Positions 44,571-55,770 of a DNA stretch of 64,000 nt are shown in pieces. The number at the start of each line of letters is the position of its first letter. The first letter of the stretch is position 1. A program made the position numbers and the translations under genes. Below the pieces are notes generated by a model. The model saw nothing but the letters and a program-made list of their open reading frames with translations, was not told the origin of the DNA and made no database searches. Origin of the DNA: Datisca glomerata (taxonomy: Eukaryota; Streptophyta; Magnoliopsida; Cucurbitales; Datiscaceae); contig QANY01006224.1 of assembly GCA_003255025.1 (NCBI GenBank), forward strand, positions 682,001-746,000, given 5' to 3'.

Positions 44571-45719
44571 TCCATCATTCATACAAAACCTAAAAAGGGT
44601 AGAAGAGACCACTATTCATTTTCTTCTCCAAGCTTTTAAGGAAAAGACTCACACGCATACTATAGGCTAAGCACTCAATCCAAATCAAGCTCATGCAATA
44701 CATAGTCCAGCCCATAAAATCAAGTTGTACTAGCCAAAGTTAAGCAAATGGATGAATGAAGAACAAAAAAAATCCAAAACCTAAAACAGCCATACAGAGC
44801 CTTCTCCCAAAGCCATTATTGTCATGAACTTTATACCCATGAAAAAATGGATGAGCACAAAGAGGAAAATCTCATAGGGACCATAAAAAGTGGACAAGTC
44901 AAGAGTCTTCATTCCCTACAACACACAAAAGATATTTTGGGGACAATAAATCAATAAAATCATGTGAAGACCGTATGGGTGCCAAACCCCATTTGAATTG
45001 GAGCCAAAATTCTCTACTCATGCCTATAAAAGGGAGGCAGTCCAAGCTCAAGAGGCAAGCAAAAATCCAGAAGCAGCAAAATCCTTGTCGAAGCTCTCTA
45101 TTGACTTTCCACGCGTGGCGAATAATTGATCCTAGCCTAGCCTCTCTCCAAGGATTTTTCTCTCCATACTTTGAGTCTTTCAGTGGTTATTTCATGTAAT
45201 CCAAAACTATATTTCATATTCATGTAATCCACACGTTTAGGCAATACGAAAAGTTGTTATTCAGACTTATTTTAGTTTTGATTCTAGTAATTGTCATTAC
45301 CCTCTTATAAACTCAATTTTCATCAATCGGCCATGGGAAGAGATTAAGAACCCATTATGGACAAGCCTATTTTATAAAATGGTTTGAATCCCTTAATTTG
45401 CAATAATATGGACGGTGCACAATACTTCAAAGTATTGTTCTACTTCTTCCTTACGTAATACAAATTAATACATGCACTACATATTATTTGGAGGCAAACC
45501 TAATTCGATACAAAGCCTAACATCTAACCATGGAAGGATCACAGACATTCTCTGGGCAAGCTCGACTCACAGAAGGGTCCCATGCTTAACTCCCCATTCA
45601 ACATTCATGTTATATTTTTTGTGGATTTCTTAAGTTGATATGAAAATCTAGCCCAAGGCCAACATTGATATTAGCACACCAAACCCCCTTGTGCAATACA
45701 CAAAAGAGAACCTCTTACG
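44571..45719 (+). mobile_element. Ogre-like gypsy 5' LTR; left end not resolved
   Basis: The region ends before a primer binding site characteristic of Ogre elements. It has a clear LTR promoter and balanced, non-coding sequence. I could not find the LTR start; 44,571 is only the end of the LINE. No 3' LTR partner is seen in the window. Confidence 0.55.
45025..45031 (+). promoter_or_regulatory. TATA box of the Ogre-like LTR
   Basis: CCTATAAAAGGGAGGCAG is a consensus plant TATA context; a transcript start would be expected about 30 bases on, near 45,058. Confidence 0.6.
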
Positions 45720-45722
45720 TTT

Positions 45723-45741
45723 TGGCGACTCTACTGAGGAG
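45723..45741 (+). promoter_or_regulatory. Ogre-type primer binding site
   Basis: TGGCGACTCTACTGAGGAG resembles the arginine-tRNA primer site of Ogre elements (TGGCGACTCTGCTGGGGA) with few changes, preceded by the LTR-like end CTTACGTTT. Confidence 0.7.
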
Positions 45742-48700
45742 TCAAGCTGAACATCTCGCCATGGCCTTGTGATACAAATGAAATAAAAACCAAAGCACCT
45801 TAAGCATTAACACCCCTTATGCAGAATCAAAACTCATCGATAGAGCTTTGAACCAATACTACAATAAGGTTCTCATCAACCTCGTCATAGAGGCAGATGT
45901 TGTAGTTTGGTCTAGAATGGTCTTTTGGAAAAGCCATACCAAGAATTTAAGTTAATTCCTAGGCATTTGTATCCACATCATATACTATATAACCTATACC
46001 AAATCTATATGAAACCCAAACTTTGTTCTCCTTCATGATCCTAAAGATAATCCCCAACCATCAATTCACTTTGAACATTTGAAACCAAGTCTTAGTCTAA
46101 AAAAATAGAGAAACCAAGACTTAACCTCTGTATCACGAGTCTCTCCTTACATTTAAACCATGCCCAGTTTTCTTGTCAAGGGTTTCAATTCCATGTGGAC
46201 TGCTCTCTAGAACATGTATCTACCAATTTTAAAAACACATTACCATAATTATCATAAATTTCTCTTCGCTACGAACCACGAGCTCTCTTTGTATCATGAG
46301 TTTCTCTTTAAACGACCCCCAATCGTCTCGTCAACATTTTTATTCCATATGTATTGCTCTCTATCATTTGTATCAGCTAAGTTCAAAAACAAAGTACAAG
46401 CCAAAGCTTGACTTTCTCCATGGATAATTGAACAATACCAACACATATACAACTCATAATAATTTCACAAACCCATGACCCCCCAAAACCCATGAACTCC
46501 ACAAAAATCACAAAACCTGAATACTTCAAAGATGCTAGCAACCCATGCTCTTCCACATTTTCAATAAAACCAAGTCTATGCCCAAATCATTGACACATCT
46601 CAAGAGCCAAAGAAATTTAACCAAACCAACGTTCACTTGTGAGTAGCCAATCAAATCCCCTGAGGGGCTTTTACAACTCAAGCCAATGATTTAAGTGAAT
46701 CGGTGACTATTACAAGTATAGGTCAAAGCCACAAACCATGACCATGCTTTACACCCTACTATATCCATTAGACGTTCTTCAAATTGCATGCCTAGAAGGG
46801 GAGAATTTTTCTCCTAAAAAAATGCATTGCCCAAAAATTTTGTAAGAAATCTTCTCTGAATCTTTTTCTGTGTTGAAGCCATCACTCATATCTATGTTCC
46901 AGTGTGAGATTTCTCATTATGCTCTAGCTTATACACCAAGCTATTGCTTATACAAACTGATTTCTAACAAAGCTCTAGTCTACACATACTAATCTTTCAT
47001 CAAGCTCTCAACCGTGCATATCTCTTTAATATGGATAGTTGGCCTCAACACAAACAAGTTTCTTGTCAAGCCTAATACATGAGTTCCTTTTGATATGGAA
47101 AATTCTCTTATGTATGTATCAACCAAGCTTAAAATACTCTACAATCCAAGGTGCAACTCTATCCATAAAGAACCAAAGGATACAGATACATAAGCAACTT
47201 CTATGAAATGACACAATTACATGCTTCTTAAAATCCATGAACTCCATGAAATTCACAACCCATAGCAATTCTAAGTTCCAAGTGCCAAATATTCATCAAA
47301 ATCCCTCAAATCAATTGCTCAAAAAGTTCAAGCTATGTTTTAGACTTTTGTCTTCCTAAACTTAGATTTTAATCCATGCCAAGGTCAACCACTCATGCCC
47401 ATCACTACTATTATCCATGCAAGAAAGCCAAGCCTAAATCACTAACTATTCTCCAAATCCTACACATGATTCAAGAAAAAATGCCATATTTATGACCAAG
47501 CTTGATACTTACATGCAAGAACTGAATCAAGTTCCATGCTTTGTTTCTCATTGATATGGATGTAAGCTCTTTTCATGTACTGTATATCTTCCACGCTTGT
47601 TTTCTATTTGATACAAATCTATCTCGATGTTTATGTGCCTAGAGTGACAAAAACTCATAGAAAAACCACCATTAGTGCTCTCCCCTTAAAGCTTCCATGC
47701 TTAGAAAAGCACAAGACATCTAGACGTTCAAGCTTTGCTCTCCATCTATTGTGCACTCTTTAGAAATAATTTCAACCACATTCATCTCCCCCTAGACACC
47801 CATTCACACAAGGCCTTCCATATGACCCATGCCTTTACACAATGATACAGATCCAACATCATATATACAATCTTGTAAACACATACCCAATATAAACCTC
47901 CCTACATGCTTGTATACACAATCATAATCAGAGACAACCTTGTAAATATAGTCTTCCAATTATAATCTTGATAATATACCCCTACGTAAAAATAAATAAA
48001 ACCGTGGATCCTTATTGCCAAGCAAAACCATTCCTCGCAAAAGTCTAAGCTTGCTCTAATGATTCACCAAGACAAGTCGCAACATTCACATGACACCATA
48101 TCCAACTATTAATGCGAGCTCATCTTCCTTGACCCACCTTTACCTAGTGCCATCAACCCCCCACCTTCATCTCATACCATCAGCACACGCCTTCATCCAA
48201 TGTCATCAAACACCCACCTTCACTCAATGCCCAGACCACGCTACATCTCATGATCAATCTCAAGCACAAATTAATGGCTCCTCACTCCCTAACACCAACA
48301 TACACATGGAGGACTTGGCTCTACCAAAAATAATTCCACAATTGTTGTACACTATTCGTCATGTTCAACGCAAAAAAAGTCCAGAGTCAATAAAAAATCC
48401 ATATGCAAAAATCAACCTCCAGCCAGGCTGATACGACCTCATGCTAGCAATTCCAATCCATGCCCGAACACTCTTCATTTCCCTCATGTGTAGTCTACGA
48501 CAATATAACCCATATTGTACGACTCAGAAACTCAAGTAATTTCCATATAAACCCCTATAAATATATGACTACATGTGCATAGTGCCTATCCAAATTATAA
48601 ATACATTTTTACCTTTTGATACAAGAGAATCAAGCCTCATAAACACAACCTCAAGCCATTTTTCCAAGCAAAATTGTGACTCTCGTACTCCATAAACTCT

Positions 48701-49084
48701 ACAAATTCATGCATTAAGCCTAACTCAAAATTTCATACCAATTTCCTAATTCCTACATAGAGACATCATGTAGACTTCATAGAAGATCTCATAGAATGCG
48801 GACATAAATATTTCTAACTCTCTCAGACAACTCATTCCCTAAAACCTTATATGGTTATGTTATCTGAAACCTCATGGGGGGCTTCTAGTAACTTCTTATA
48901 ACATGAGGGCTTCCTATCAGTCTCATACAACATTCATCTTTATCATCCATTCTTTAGGCATCTGTCATGATATACTCAAAAGTTTAACCAATTGTGTATA
49001 ATTCTTGCAGGCAATGTAGAGTCATGCATTAATTTCCATTGGTCGATCGCCTTTTATCAAGACACAATCCTACCATTTTAGTTT
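45742..49084 (+). mobile_element. Presumed Ogre-like leader/internal sequence, no ORF
   Basis: These 3.3 kb follow the primer site and have no usable open frame. The sequence is C- and A-rich on the plus strand with weak internal repetition: 46,128-46,232 and 46,289-46,387 are related (CACGAGTCTCTCCTT against CATGAGTTTCTCTTT; GCTCTCTA.. ATGTATC), and similar phrases recur near 47,030 and 47,515. 48,125-48,240 has four imperfect 27-30-base units with CCCACCTTCA and ATGCCATCAA. The assignment to Ogre rests on position only. It ends where copia element D starts at 49,085. Confidence 0.4.
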
Positions 49085-49600
49085 TCAATTTGTTACTCTC
49101 TGTAGGTGTTCAGGGAAGTCAGAAGGCTTGATGAGGGAGAGTACAGCTTCCGCTGGGGTAATAGAGCACTAGTATCGGTCGTATCTGTGAGAATTGTTAA
49201 ATTATGTTTTGAGAAATATTTTATTATTTTATGTGATGTTTATTATATCCTAGTTTGATCTTAAATTCATTGATAAAGATATTGGTATTTTTAGAAATGA
49301 ATGCCTAATTACTATTGCACACATATATAATAAATTGTTTCATGTAAAACGAATAGTTCCAATGATATTTGATACTGAACTGAATAATGGACCACAATGG
49401 GATAGTAAAAGGTTGAAGTATGACTCAACCGATATAACTTATTTGTATGCCTTGGGCATATTAGCCTGAACAGGATTAAAAGACTTGTGAAGGATGGTCC
49501 TTTGCAAACCTTAAGTGTGGGATCACTACCCACATGTGAATTTGGTATTGAAGGCAAAATGATCAAGAGACATTTTTCAGTAAAAGGTGAATGAACCACT
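49085..49600 (+). pseudogene. Copia element D: 5'-truncated start in the protease/pre-integrase region
   Basis: Homology to 25,600-25,880 begins at about 49,085 (GGTGTTCAGGGAAGTCAGAA...GCTTCC). The pre-integrase region follows in broken frames: NECLITIAHI near 49,300, LRLVCLGHISLNRIKRLVKD in shifted frames near 49,440-49,490, and CEFGIEGKMIKRHF near 49,540-49,575. There is no gag, leader or 5' LTR, so the element is truncated where it meets the Ogre-like sequence. Confidence 0.75.
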
Positions 49601-50540
49601 CAATGCCTTGAAATCATACATAGTGATGTATGTGGGTCATTGAATATCCAAGCAAGAGGAGGTTATGAATATTTCATAACCTTCACTGATGACTACTCAC
49701 GTTTTGGTCATGTTTATCTAATGCGTCAAAAGTCTGAAATCTTTGAAAAGTTCAAAGAGTATAAAGCCTTGGTTGAAAAGCAATTAGAAAAACAAATCAA
49801 AACACTATGATCTGATTATGATGGAGAGTACTTGCTAGGAGAGTTTGAAGACTTTCTTAAGGAAGAATGTATTTTTTCTCAGCTTACAGTACCTGGTATG
49901 CCACAGCACAATGGTGTGTCAAAGAGAATGAATCAAACTCTGATGGATATGGTTAGATCCATGATGAGTTACTCATCCCTCCAGATTCCTTCTGGGGATA
50001 TGCCTTGGAAACAGCGGCGCGACATATATTCTGAACCAAGTTTCATCGAAGACGATGCCTGGTACACCATATGAAAGATGGTATGGACGAAAGTCGCTGT
50101 TAACCATTTTAAAATATGGGGGTGCCCATCACATGCTCTAAAACTAAATACAGGTAAGTTGGCTAGTCGTTCAAAATTATGCATGTTCGTAGGATATCCT
50201 AAAAGGAAATATTCATGCTCTACAGCACGATTGACCAGAAAATATTTATTAACACGAATGCTCATTTTTTTCTTGAAGAAGATTACATTAAAAGTTTATA
50301 GCCAAGAAGCACAGTTGTGCTAGAGGAATTATTGAGTGGGAGGACATTGACTCCCTAATCAGAAATTGTTTCTGATTCAATAATGGAAGAACCACTACAG
50401 GAGTCAGAGCCTATGGAGCCTCGACGTAGTGGGAGGGTTATGAGACAACCTGAGAGGTATATGTCCTATGGAAAAGCTCTGACAGCTATCTCAGATAAGG
50501 ACATTGATGAACATGTCTCCTACTCAGAGGTCATGATTGG
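49601..50540 (+). pseudogene. Copia element D: integrase
   Basis: The first catalytic region HSDVCGSLNIQARGGYEYF is at 49,620-49,676, then FITFTDDYSRFGHVYLMRQK. The second region reads SDYDGEYLLGEFEDFLKEEC (49,812-49,871). The third reads MPQHNGVSKRMNQTLMDMV (49,899-49,955), where the usual VSERMN/VAERMN has lost its glutamate to lysine. A stop precedes the second region. A C-terminal part is open at 50,078-50,323 (IWGCPSHALKLNTGKLASRS, FVGYPK) and an acidic linker with PRRSGRVMRQPERYMSYGKA at 50,383-50,500. Confidence 0.85.
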
Positions 50541-51246
50541 TCCTGAAGCAAACTTATGGCAAGAAGCCATGAACGTTGAGATACATTCGATGTACTCGAA
50601 CGGAGTCTGGAAGCTTGTAGCTAAAACTTGTAGGATGCAAATGAATCTAAAAGAAGAAAAGAGGTCCGGATGGGAATGTAGAGACATTCAAAGCTAGGCT
50701 AGTAGCCAAGGGCTACACCCAAAAGGAATGAATATACTATGAAGATACCTTCTCGCCGGTGGCCATGCTTAAATCCATCCGAATTCTTTTGCCCATTGGT
50801 ACTATCCTTGATTATGAAATCTGGAAAATGGACATCTAGACTGCCTTTCTAGATGATGAGCGCATTTATATGGCTCAACCAAACGGGTTCGTGGAGAAAG
50901 GTCAAGAGGGAAAATTTTTTGAACTGTAGAAGTCCATTTATAGACTTAAGCAAGCGTCACGATCGTGGAATATTAGATTCGACGAAACTGTTAATAACTA
51001 TGGTTTTGAACAGTTAATGGAAAAGCCCTGTGTGTATAAGCCAATACATGAAGGGAAGGTAGTTTTTCTAGTCTTGTACGTAGATTATATTCTACTCATT
51101 GAGAATGATGTAGGAAAATTATCTGATGTCAAGATTTAGCTTGCAAAGCAGTTTGATATGAAGGATCTTGGAGAAACTGCATTTGTCTTAAGTACTTAGA
51201 TCTTCCGAGATAGGAAGAACAAACAATTGAAACTGTCTCAAGCATC
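50541..51246 (+). pseudogene. Copia element D: reverse transcriptase, first part
   Basis: It reads EANLWQEAMNVEIHSMYSNG at 50,548, then in shifted frames the fingers and palm (KLARLVAKGYTQKE-like codons near 50,690-50,730; SIYRLKQASRSWN near 50,935-50,970). The catalytic box reads LYVDYILLIEND (51,072-51,110), with the second aspartate changed to tyrosine. It ends at LSQAS, where CACTA element 2 is inserted; the thumb continues at 55,771. Confidence 0.85.
51244..51246. repeat. Target duplication ATC left of CACTA element 2; partner at 55,771-55,773
   Basis: Three bases ATC flank the element on both sides, the 3-base duplication expected for CACTA transposons. The uninterrupted homologue at 35,650 has a single ATC in the same context (CTCAAACATCTTTTATTGAT). 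Confidence 0.9.
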
Positions 51247-51734
51247 CACTACAACAAAAAAAGGCCATAATAGCGACCAAAAAATGCTATCATAGGGTTT
51301 CGATAACGTTTCTGACAATGTTATGTATACCGACGTTATTGAAAGTTCGCTACCTATGATAGCGTTTTTCAAACGCTATAAAAAGCATTTCATAGCGTTT
51401 TATAAATGTTGTTTTAGGTCTTTCACAGCGTTGTGTAAATGCTATCATAGCTTTTTCATAGCATTTTATAAATGTTATCGTAGGTCTTTCATAGTATTTT
51501 CATTACTTATTGTTTTGTTAGTGTTATTAAATACATTTTAAAAACTTTGTTTATTACTTATACTTTCCAGAAAATATTACAAAATAAAAAAATCACATAT
51601 CATTTTATTCAATTAGTCAAAATTGTTACATTCTAATTGTCTACTAGAAATTACATCTCAAAATGATAATTACATATTGATTTTTACATAGAGCAAGCAA
51701 AAGTATTTTATTCATAAAAACTAAAATCTAGTAT

Positions 51735-51880
51735 AAATTCACAACTAGGTATTGACGGTGAAGGTACCCTAGGAGGTCCACTTGATGGTTTGCCTTGGTG
51801 ATGTTTCAGGACAAGATCAAAGGGTTGTACTAAAGCATGGATGAACCATTCAAATGAAAGAGCAAGCTTCGTATTCCAAA
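51735..51880 (-). pseudogene. Possible terminal exon, gene not recognised, inside CACTA 2
   Basis: Minus strand, open for about 48 codons (LALSFEWFIHALVQPFDLVL, then HHQGKPSSGPPRVPSPSIPS), ending in a stop near 51,716-51,718. It could be the last exon of a captured gene or of a transposon gene. The hydrophobic then proline-rich pattern is not one I recognise. Confidence 0.3.
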
Positions 51881-51955
51881 TAGTATAATCGAAATGATCA
51901 ACAGTTAAGAAATGACTTATTAGATAAGGAAGTTAATAATTAGTGGCAAACTTAC

Positions 51956-52039
51956 AACATTCCATGATATGGTATAGTTGTTGGTGGAGAGCAACCAAAT
52001 TCTGACATTTGACTGCAAACTAAGTTTATTATCTTCTGT
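51956..52039 (-). pseudogene. Exon-like 28-codon piece with intact splice sites inside CACTA 2
   Basis: Minus strand, 84 bases between acceptor ATTTTCAG and donor GTAAGT, open in frame with TEDNKLSLQSNVRIWLLSTN and then NYTISWNV. Both splice sites are close to consensus. It is not a part of SKI3 that I recognise, so it may come from a second gene or a later exon. Confidence 0.4.
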
Positions 52040-54180
52040 CTGAAAATGCAACATTTAACAAGCAACCAAGTTTATCTAAACAACATCTTATAAGATCATG
52101 ACAAAGCTTAAGTGACAGAGAAGGTTCATAGCAATACTAAGCCTTTCATCTAATCAAAGACGCCTTTAAGTTTCGGCTAATCAAATGTCTTTGCAAACAT
52201 GTATTTGGCTGTCTCTTATACCAGTCTAGTTTGGCATTCAACAACACAACAAATGGAAGCAAACACAGAATGAAATCAAGTGGTTCATTCAATTCCATAA
52301 AAATTGGACCTTAAAAATCAAACTTCAAGTTTCTTTTTTTACAAGAAACTTCAAGTTTCTAAAACATAGAAATTTGGGGAAAATAATAATTAATTGTCAA
52401 AATAGAAGAACAACAAACAAACAAAAAAAAAACAATACCACAGCTATTGAATTCCTGGAGATTTAATCCATAAAAGCCAAGGAAAAAAGTTGAAAATTTC
52501 AGTGAACAATAGAAAAACTATGAGTGATTTTCTCGCGGGAAAGTCACCAGCTAGAAATAGCCATTTTCCACCTCAACCATTTTCTTCCCTTTGATTCACA
52601 CAGCAAACTATATCAGCCATAAAAGCATATCATACATTACATATAATTACATATGAGAAAATAAGATGCATAAGCAATGATTAGGTCTATATATTAGACA
52701 TAATATATTCAAGAAGATTTTCAAGCAAATTAAGATGACAGAAACACAGTCACTGGAAAATTAAAGGCATTACTACATACATTTTTCCTACTTCCCTTTA
52801 AAGCATATCATTCTTTCTTGAAGCCTTCAACATTCAAAGAGTGGGTACTGTATTTTTACTAAAAACAAGTATCCTAAATAGTTATATAACAAGGCTCTGA
52901 TTATTTACCCATTTCAAAAGATAATTTGCTTCACTTGACAGAAATGCTAGTGGCTTGATCTTATCTTTCACAGTCTTTAGCTAGACTTTCTTCCTGTCCC
53001 AGCAAAAGGAGTCTAAATAGAAAAATAAATCATATTATAAAGCAATTGGTATCTTAGACGTTCTTTAACATCACCATGTTTATATCAATGATTCCAATTT
53101 TGTATCCTACGTAACTCCTAAGACATATGAAAAATCACCAAACATATATAAACATGCCCCCCCTTCATACATAAAATAAAGAAATGAATCTTGGAACCTC
53201 TATCCTGCTCTTTGAACCTCATTCATAAACCAAATAACTATACACCACCATTCATATGAAAAAATAGAGAAATGAAGAAGGAAATATAACATTTCTAACT
53301 TAGCTTTTCTTTCTTTTCATGAAAGGGAGAACCTTAGCTCAAGTTCTGAGCATCATGAAATACAGGGTAGTAGAATACGAAACCTAAAATATACTAACCA
53401 GCATGCAACTGGAAAGAAATTTTCCAAACGGAGAAAATGGTAAAAGAAAAATGACATATGTTGTTGTTACACGTAACAAATAGACTTTTAGCCGTTTAAC
53501 AAATTCAATGACATAGATGCTTTAACAGCTTAGTAAAACCCATAGTTAGCTCATGGACTAAGAATGCAACTTCGTATAACTCATGGACTAGGAATGCAAC
53601 TCTGCAACTTCGTATAGGGAACAATTTGTGAGGGTTTGAGTAAATGGGGAAGCAGAATGGATAAGAGAACAATTTGTATCCACCCTTCGATTTCACACAA
53701 GGTAATGAATGTGCCTCAATATTCCCTACTTTTCACACAGAATACCAGCAGCAGCTAATCTAAGCACACCACCACCAACTAATTCCACAAATAGAGCAGT
53801 ATAAAAGATTTCACAGAAAAGATCTCTTCACATAATTAACACATAAACAAGATAAATGAAAAGGAGGCAAGAGTGACATGAATCTAGGACGGCAAGCCAC
53901 TAGTCACATGCCATAGCACTCAAACAGTCTTGCCTCAATCTTTTTCTTTTCCTTCTACAAACCTGAAATAGCCTAATAAACTATACATGCTAAACTTATT
54001 TCCATTCAAATCCCAACCCACCCATGATTTACCATCCATCATAGTTCAAAACAAATAAAAAGGCCCCAAAAGTACTGAAACACAGAATAAGAAAGATCCA
54101 CATCACCTATCTTATATGACTTGCAACTTTGGTTCATAACTTCTAGTTGTAAAAAGTGCAGTATTTAGTAAAAGACATAC

Positions 54181-54264
54181 CTCCCACAAATCAGCACTGG
54201 TTGGATAGCCTCGGATGGCATGTTGAAGGCTTTGAACAGCATCATACCATTTCTTTTGGTTGAC
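54181..54264 (-). pseudogene. SKI3: SKI3-like exon (TPR), fourth of four
   Basis: Minus strand, 28 codons with no stop, acceptor TATGGTAG and donor GTATGT. It reads [20 protein letters not shown] then PTSADLWE. This is a TPR helix pair that matches, from memory, the N-terminal TPR array of plant SKI3 (the SKI3/TTC37 scaffold of the Ski complex, which with SKI2 and SKI8 feeds RNA to the cytoplasmic exosome). It joins in phase to the exon at 54,362. The next SKI3 exon, expected to start ALGLAYQRLG, was not found downstream. Confidence 0.75.
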
Positions 54265-54361
54265 CTACCATAAGATATGTATTGTTTTCTTAATCAATAT
54301 GCATTACTATATCTCGAGATGAAAAGGGAAGGACCAAGAATAGGCAAAAAAATGAATTCAC

Positions 54362-54484
54362 CTGCAAGTACCCCAATCTCCGTAAAGCCTAAAAGGCCCT
54401 TAGTGACCTCTCTGAAGCTTTTTTGAAAACTGCTACCTCCAAACTCTCCTTACCTCATTGGTCCAACAAATCACATAATGCTTC
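54362..54484 (-). pseudogene. SKI3: SKI3-like exon, third of four, two stops
   Basis: Minus strand, 41 codons between acceptor AAAATTAG and donor GTGAAT. It reads EALCDLLDQ, stop, GKESLEVAVFKKASERSLRA, F, stop, ALRRLGYLQ. The stops are TGA and TAG; the latter stands where the family has tryptophan (AFWA), consistent with G to A decay. Its frame joins to the exon before (..SG) and after (VNQKKW). Confidence 0.78.
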
Positions 54485-54602
54485 CTAATTTTACTATCAG
54501 TTACTTAACGAATTATTGAGCAACATTTTCAAGGACATCGCTACTTACAATGTCAATAATATAGCTAAACAAAAAGAGTAGTAATAGGGAAGAACAACCC
54601 AC

Positions 54603-54790
54603 TCCAGAAATGGAGTTTTCCAGATTAAGGGCGGCGATACTTTGGTAACACTCGAGTGCTCTCTTGATATTAATGGAAACAGCGGCGTAGGTCCAAGGTA
54701 TTGGAAAGCAACACCATTCAGGGGGTTTGACTTGGCAAATTTTAGGAAATGTTCAGCTGCCTTTTCTTTTTGTTTGCCGGACTTCTATTC
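54603..54790 (-). pseudogene. SKI3: SKI3-like exon, second of four, one stop and one frameshift
   Basis: Minus strand, 188 bases between acceptor CCTCTAG and donor GTGGGT. It reads E, stop, KSGKQKEKAAEHFLKFAKSN, PLNGVAFQYLG; one base is then lost and it continues YAAVSINIKRALECYQSIAA, LNLENSISG. This covers one TPR unit of the SKI3 N-terminus (pattern KAAEHF...NP..G.AF.YLG.YY.....RALKCYQRA..LNP). The stop stands for a likely tryptophan. Confidence 0.78.
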
Positions 54791-54934
54791 CTAGAGGAAA
54801 AGCCCTTGTGATTTGTATAAAAGCCAGTTTCTTAACTTAATAACTATAACAAATGAAAAATTAAGTTGCAATTCATTCTTTTTCTGTTGGAAATGAAATA
54901 AGTGAACAATGGAGTAATGGATAGGGGAAGTTAT

Positions 54935-55020
54935 AAGATCAAAAAGAAAGGAGGGATCATTTGGGTGAGTATCCACCAATTCCTGCAATTGTCTAAGGGT
55001 AGACAATTCACCTCCTTCTT
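54935..55020 (-). pseudogene. SKI3: SKI3-like exon, first of four
   Basis: Minus strand, open: EGGELSTLRQLQELVDTHPN then DPSFLFDL, preceded by an acceptor-like TACTCAAG. It corresponds to the start of the TPR domain (RQL.E.VDSHP.DPSLHFDLG). The donor is altered (ATAAC follows). It is the upstream limit of SKI3 homology; before it the sequence is AT- and purine-rich to the transposon end. Confidence 0.7.
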
Positions 55021-55770
55021 CTTGAGTAAAAAAAGGGTGGAAACGTCCGATATGTTACAGACTTCTTACAGATTTAACAACAAGATGGATAAAAAATTAG
55101 AAAACCTAAGGGAATGCGGAAAGTACCATATTTTAATCGGTATTAGGCATCTGATATCAAACCTTAACACGTCGACTATGGCTCGCCCGTGTCTTTCGCA
55201 CCTGAATTTCTTCTCTCCCTCTTTTCCTCACTCTCTTTCTATGGTGTTTTTTGCTTGGCGTTTTTTGCTAAAATACATTTCGGCTATGGCTAATTAGGAA
55301 ACAATCGAAGAAATTATCTCATGCTCAGGTCTGGGGTAAGAGAGAAAGCAATGAAAAAATAGAGAAGCATGCAAGAAATACTTGAGAGAGAGCTTTGAAT
55401 AGTGAGGAAAGCTTCGCTCTAGAGAAACCCGTTTGTGAGCTTCGTTGTAGAGAGATGAGAGAAAAGAAGCGCTTCGTTGCAGAGAGAGCAGAAGTGCCTC
55501 ATTGTGGAGAGAACATAAGCACTTCAGAAGAGAGTGAGATTCGGTGAACCCTAAGATCGGTGAGAGAAAGAGAGGATGAAGGTGAGAGGAAAAGAGTTGA
55601 AGCTCAAAAAAGAGAGAGTCCAAGCTGAGAGAAAGAGGTAAAAAGAGGGAGTTTTTTTAGCAATTTTTTAGGCGGGTTGGGGATTTTCGTTCCCCGCTCT
55701 TTACCTTTCATTGCATTTTAGTATAAAACGTGATCCTTTACTGCAATTAAAACACCAAATTCTTGTAGTC

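Larger units (their letters stand above)
51247..55770. mobile_element. CACTA element 2 (4,524 bases) carrying host-gene exons
   Basis: The left end reads CACTACAACAAAAAAAGGCC and the right end TTCTTGTAGTC (complement GACTACAAGAA, first base changed). It is flanked by an ATC duplication in a copia RT whose uninterrupted version is known from 35,640. The left subterminal region (51,280-51,500) has repeats of TAGCGTTTTATAAATG and GTCTTTCATAGCGTT-type words. No transposase motif was recognised, so it is non-autonomous. Minus-strand exon fragments of a SKI3-like gene fill 54,181-55,020, and unrecognised exon-like pieces occur at 51,730-52,039. Other parts (52,050-54,170; 55,030-55,770) are AT-rich, intron- or UTR-like. 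55,415-55,520 has three imperfect GCTTCGTTGCAGAGAGAG-type repeats. Confidence 0.9.
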
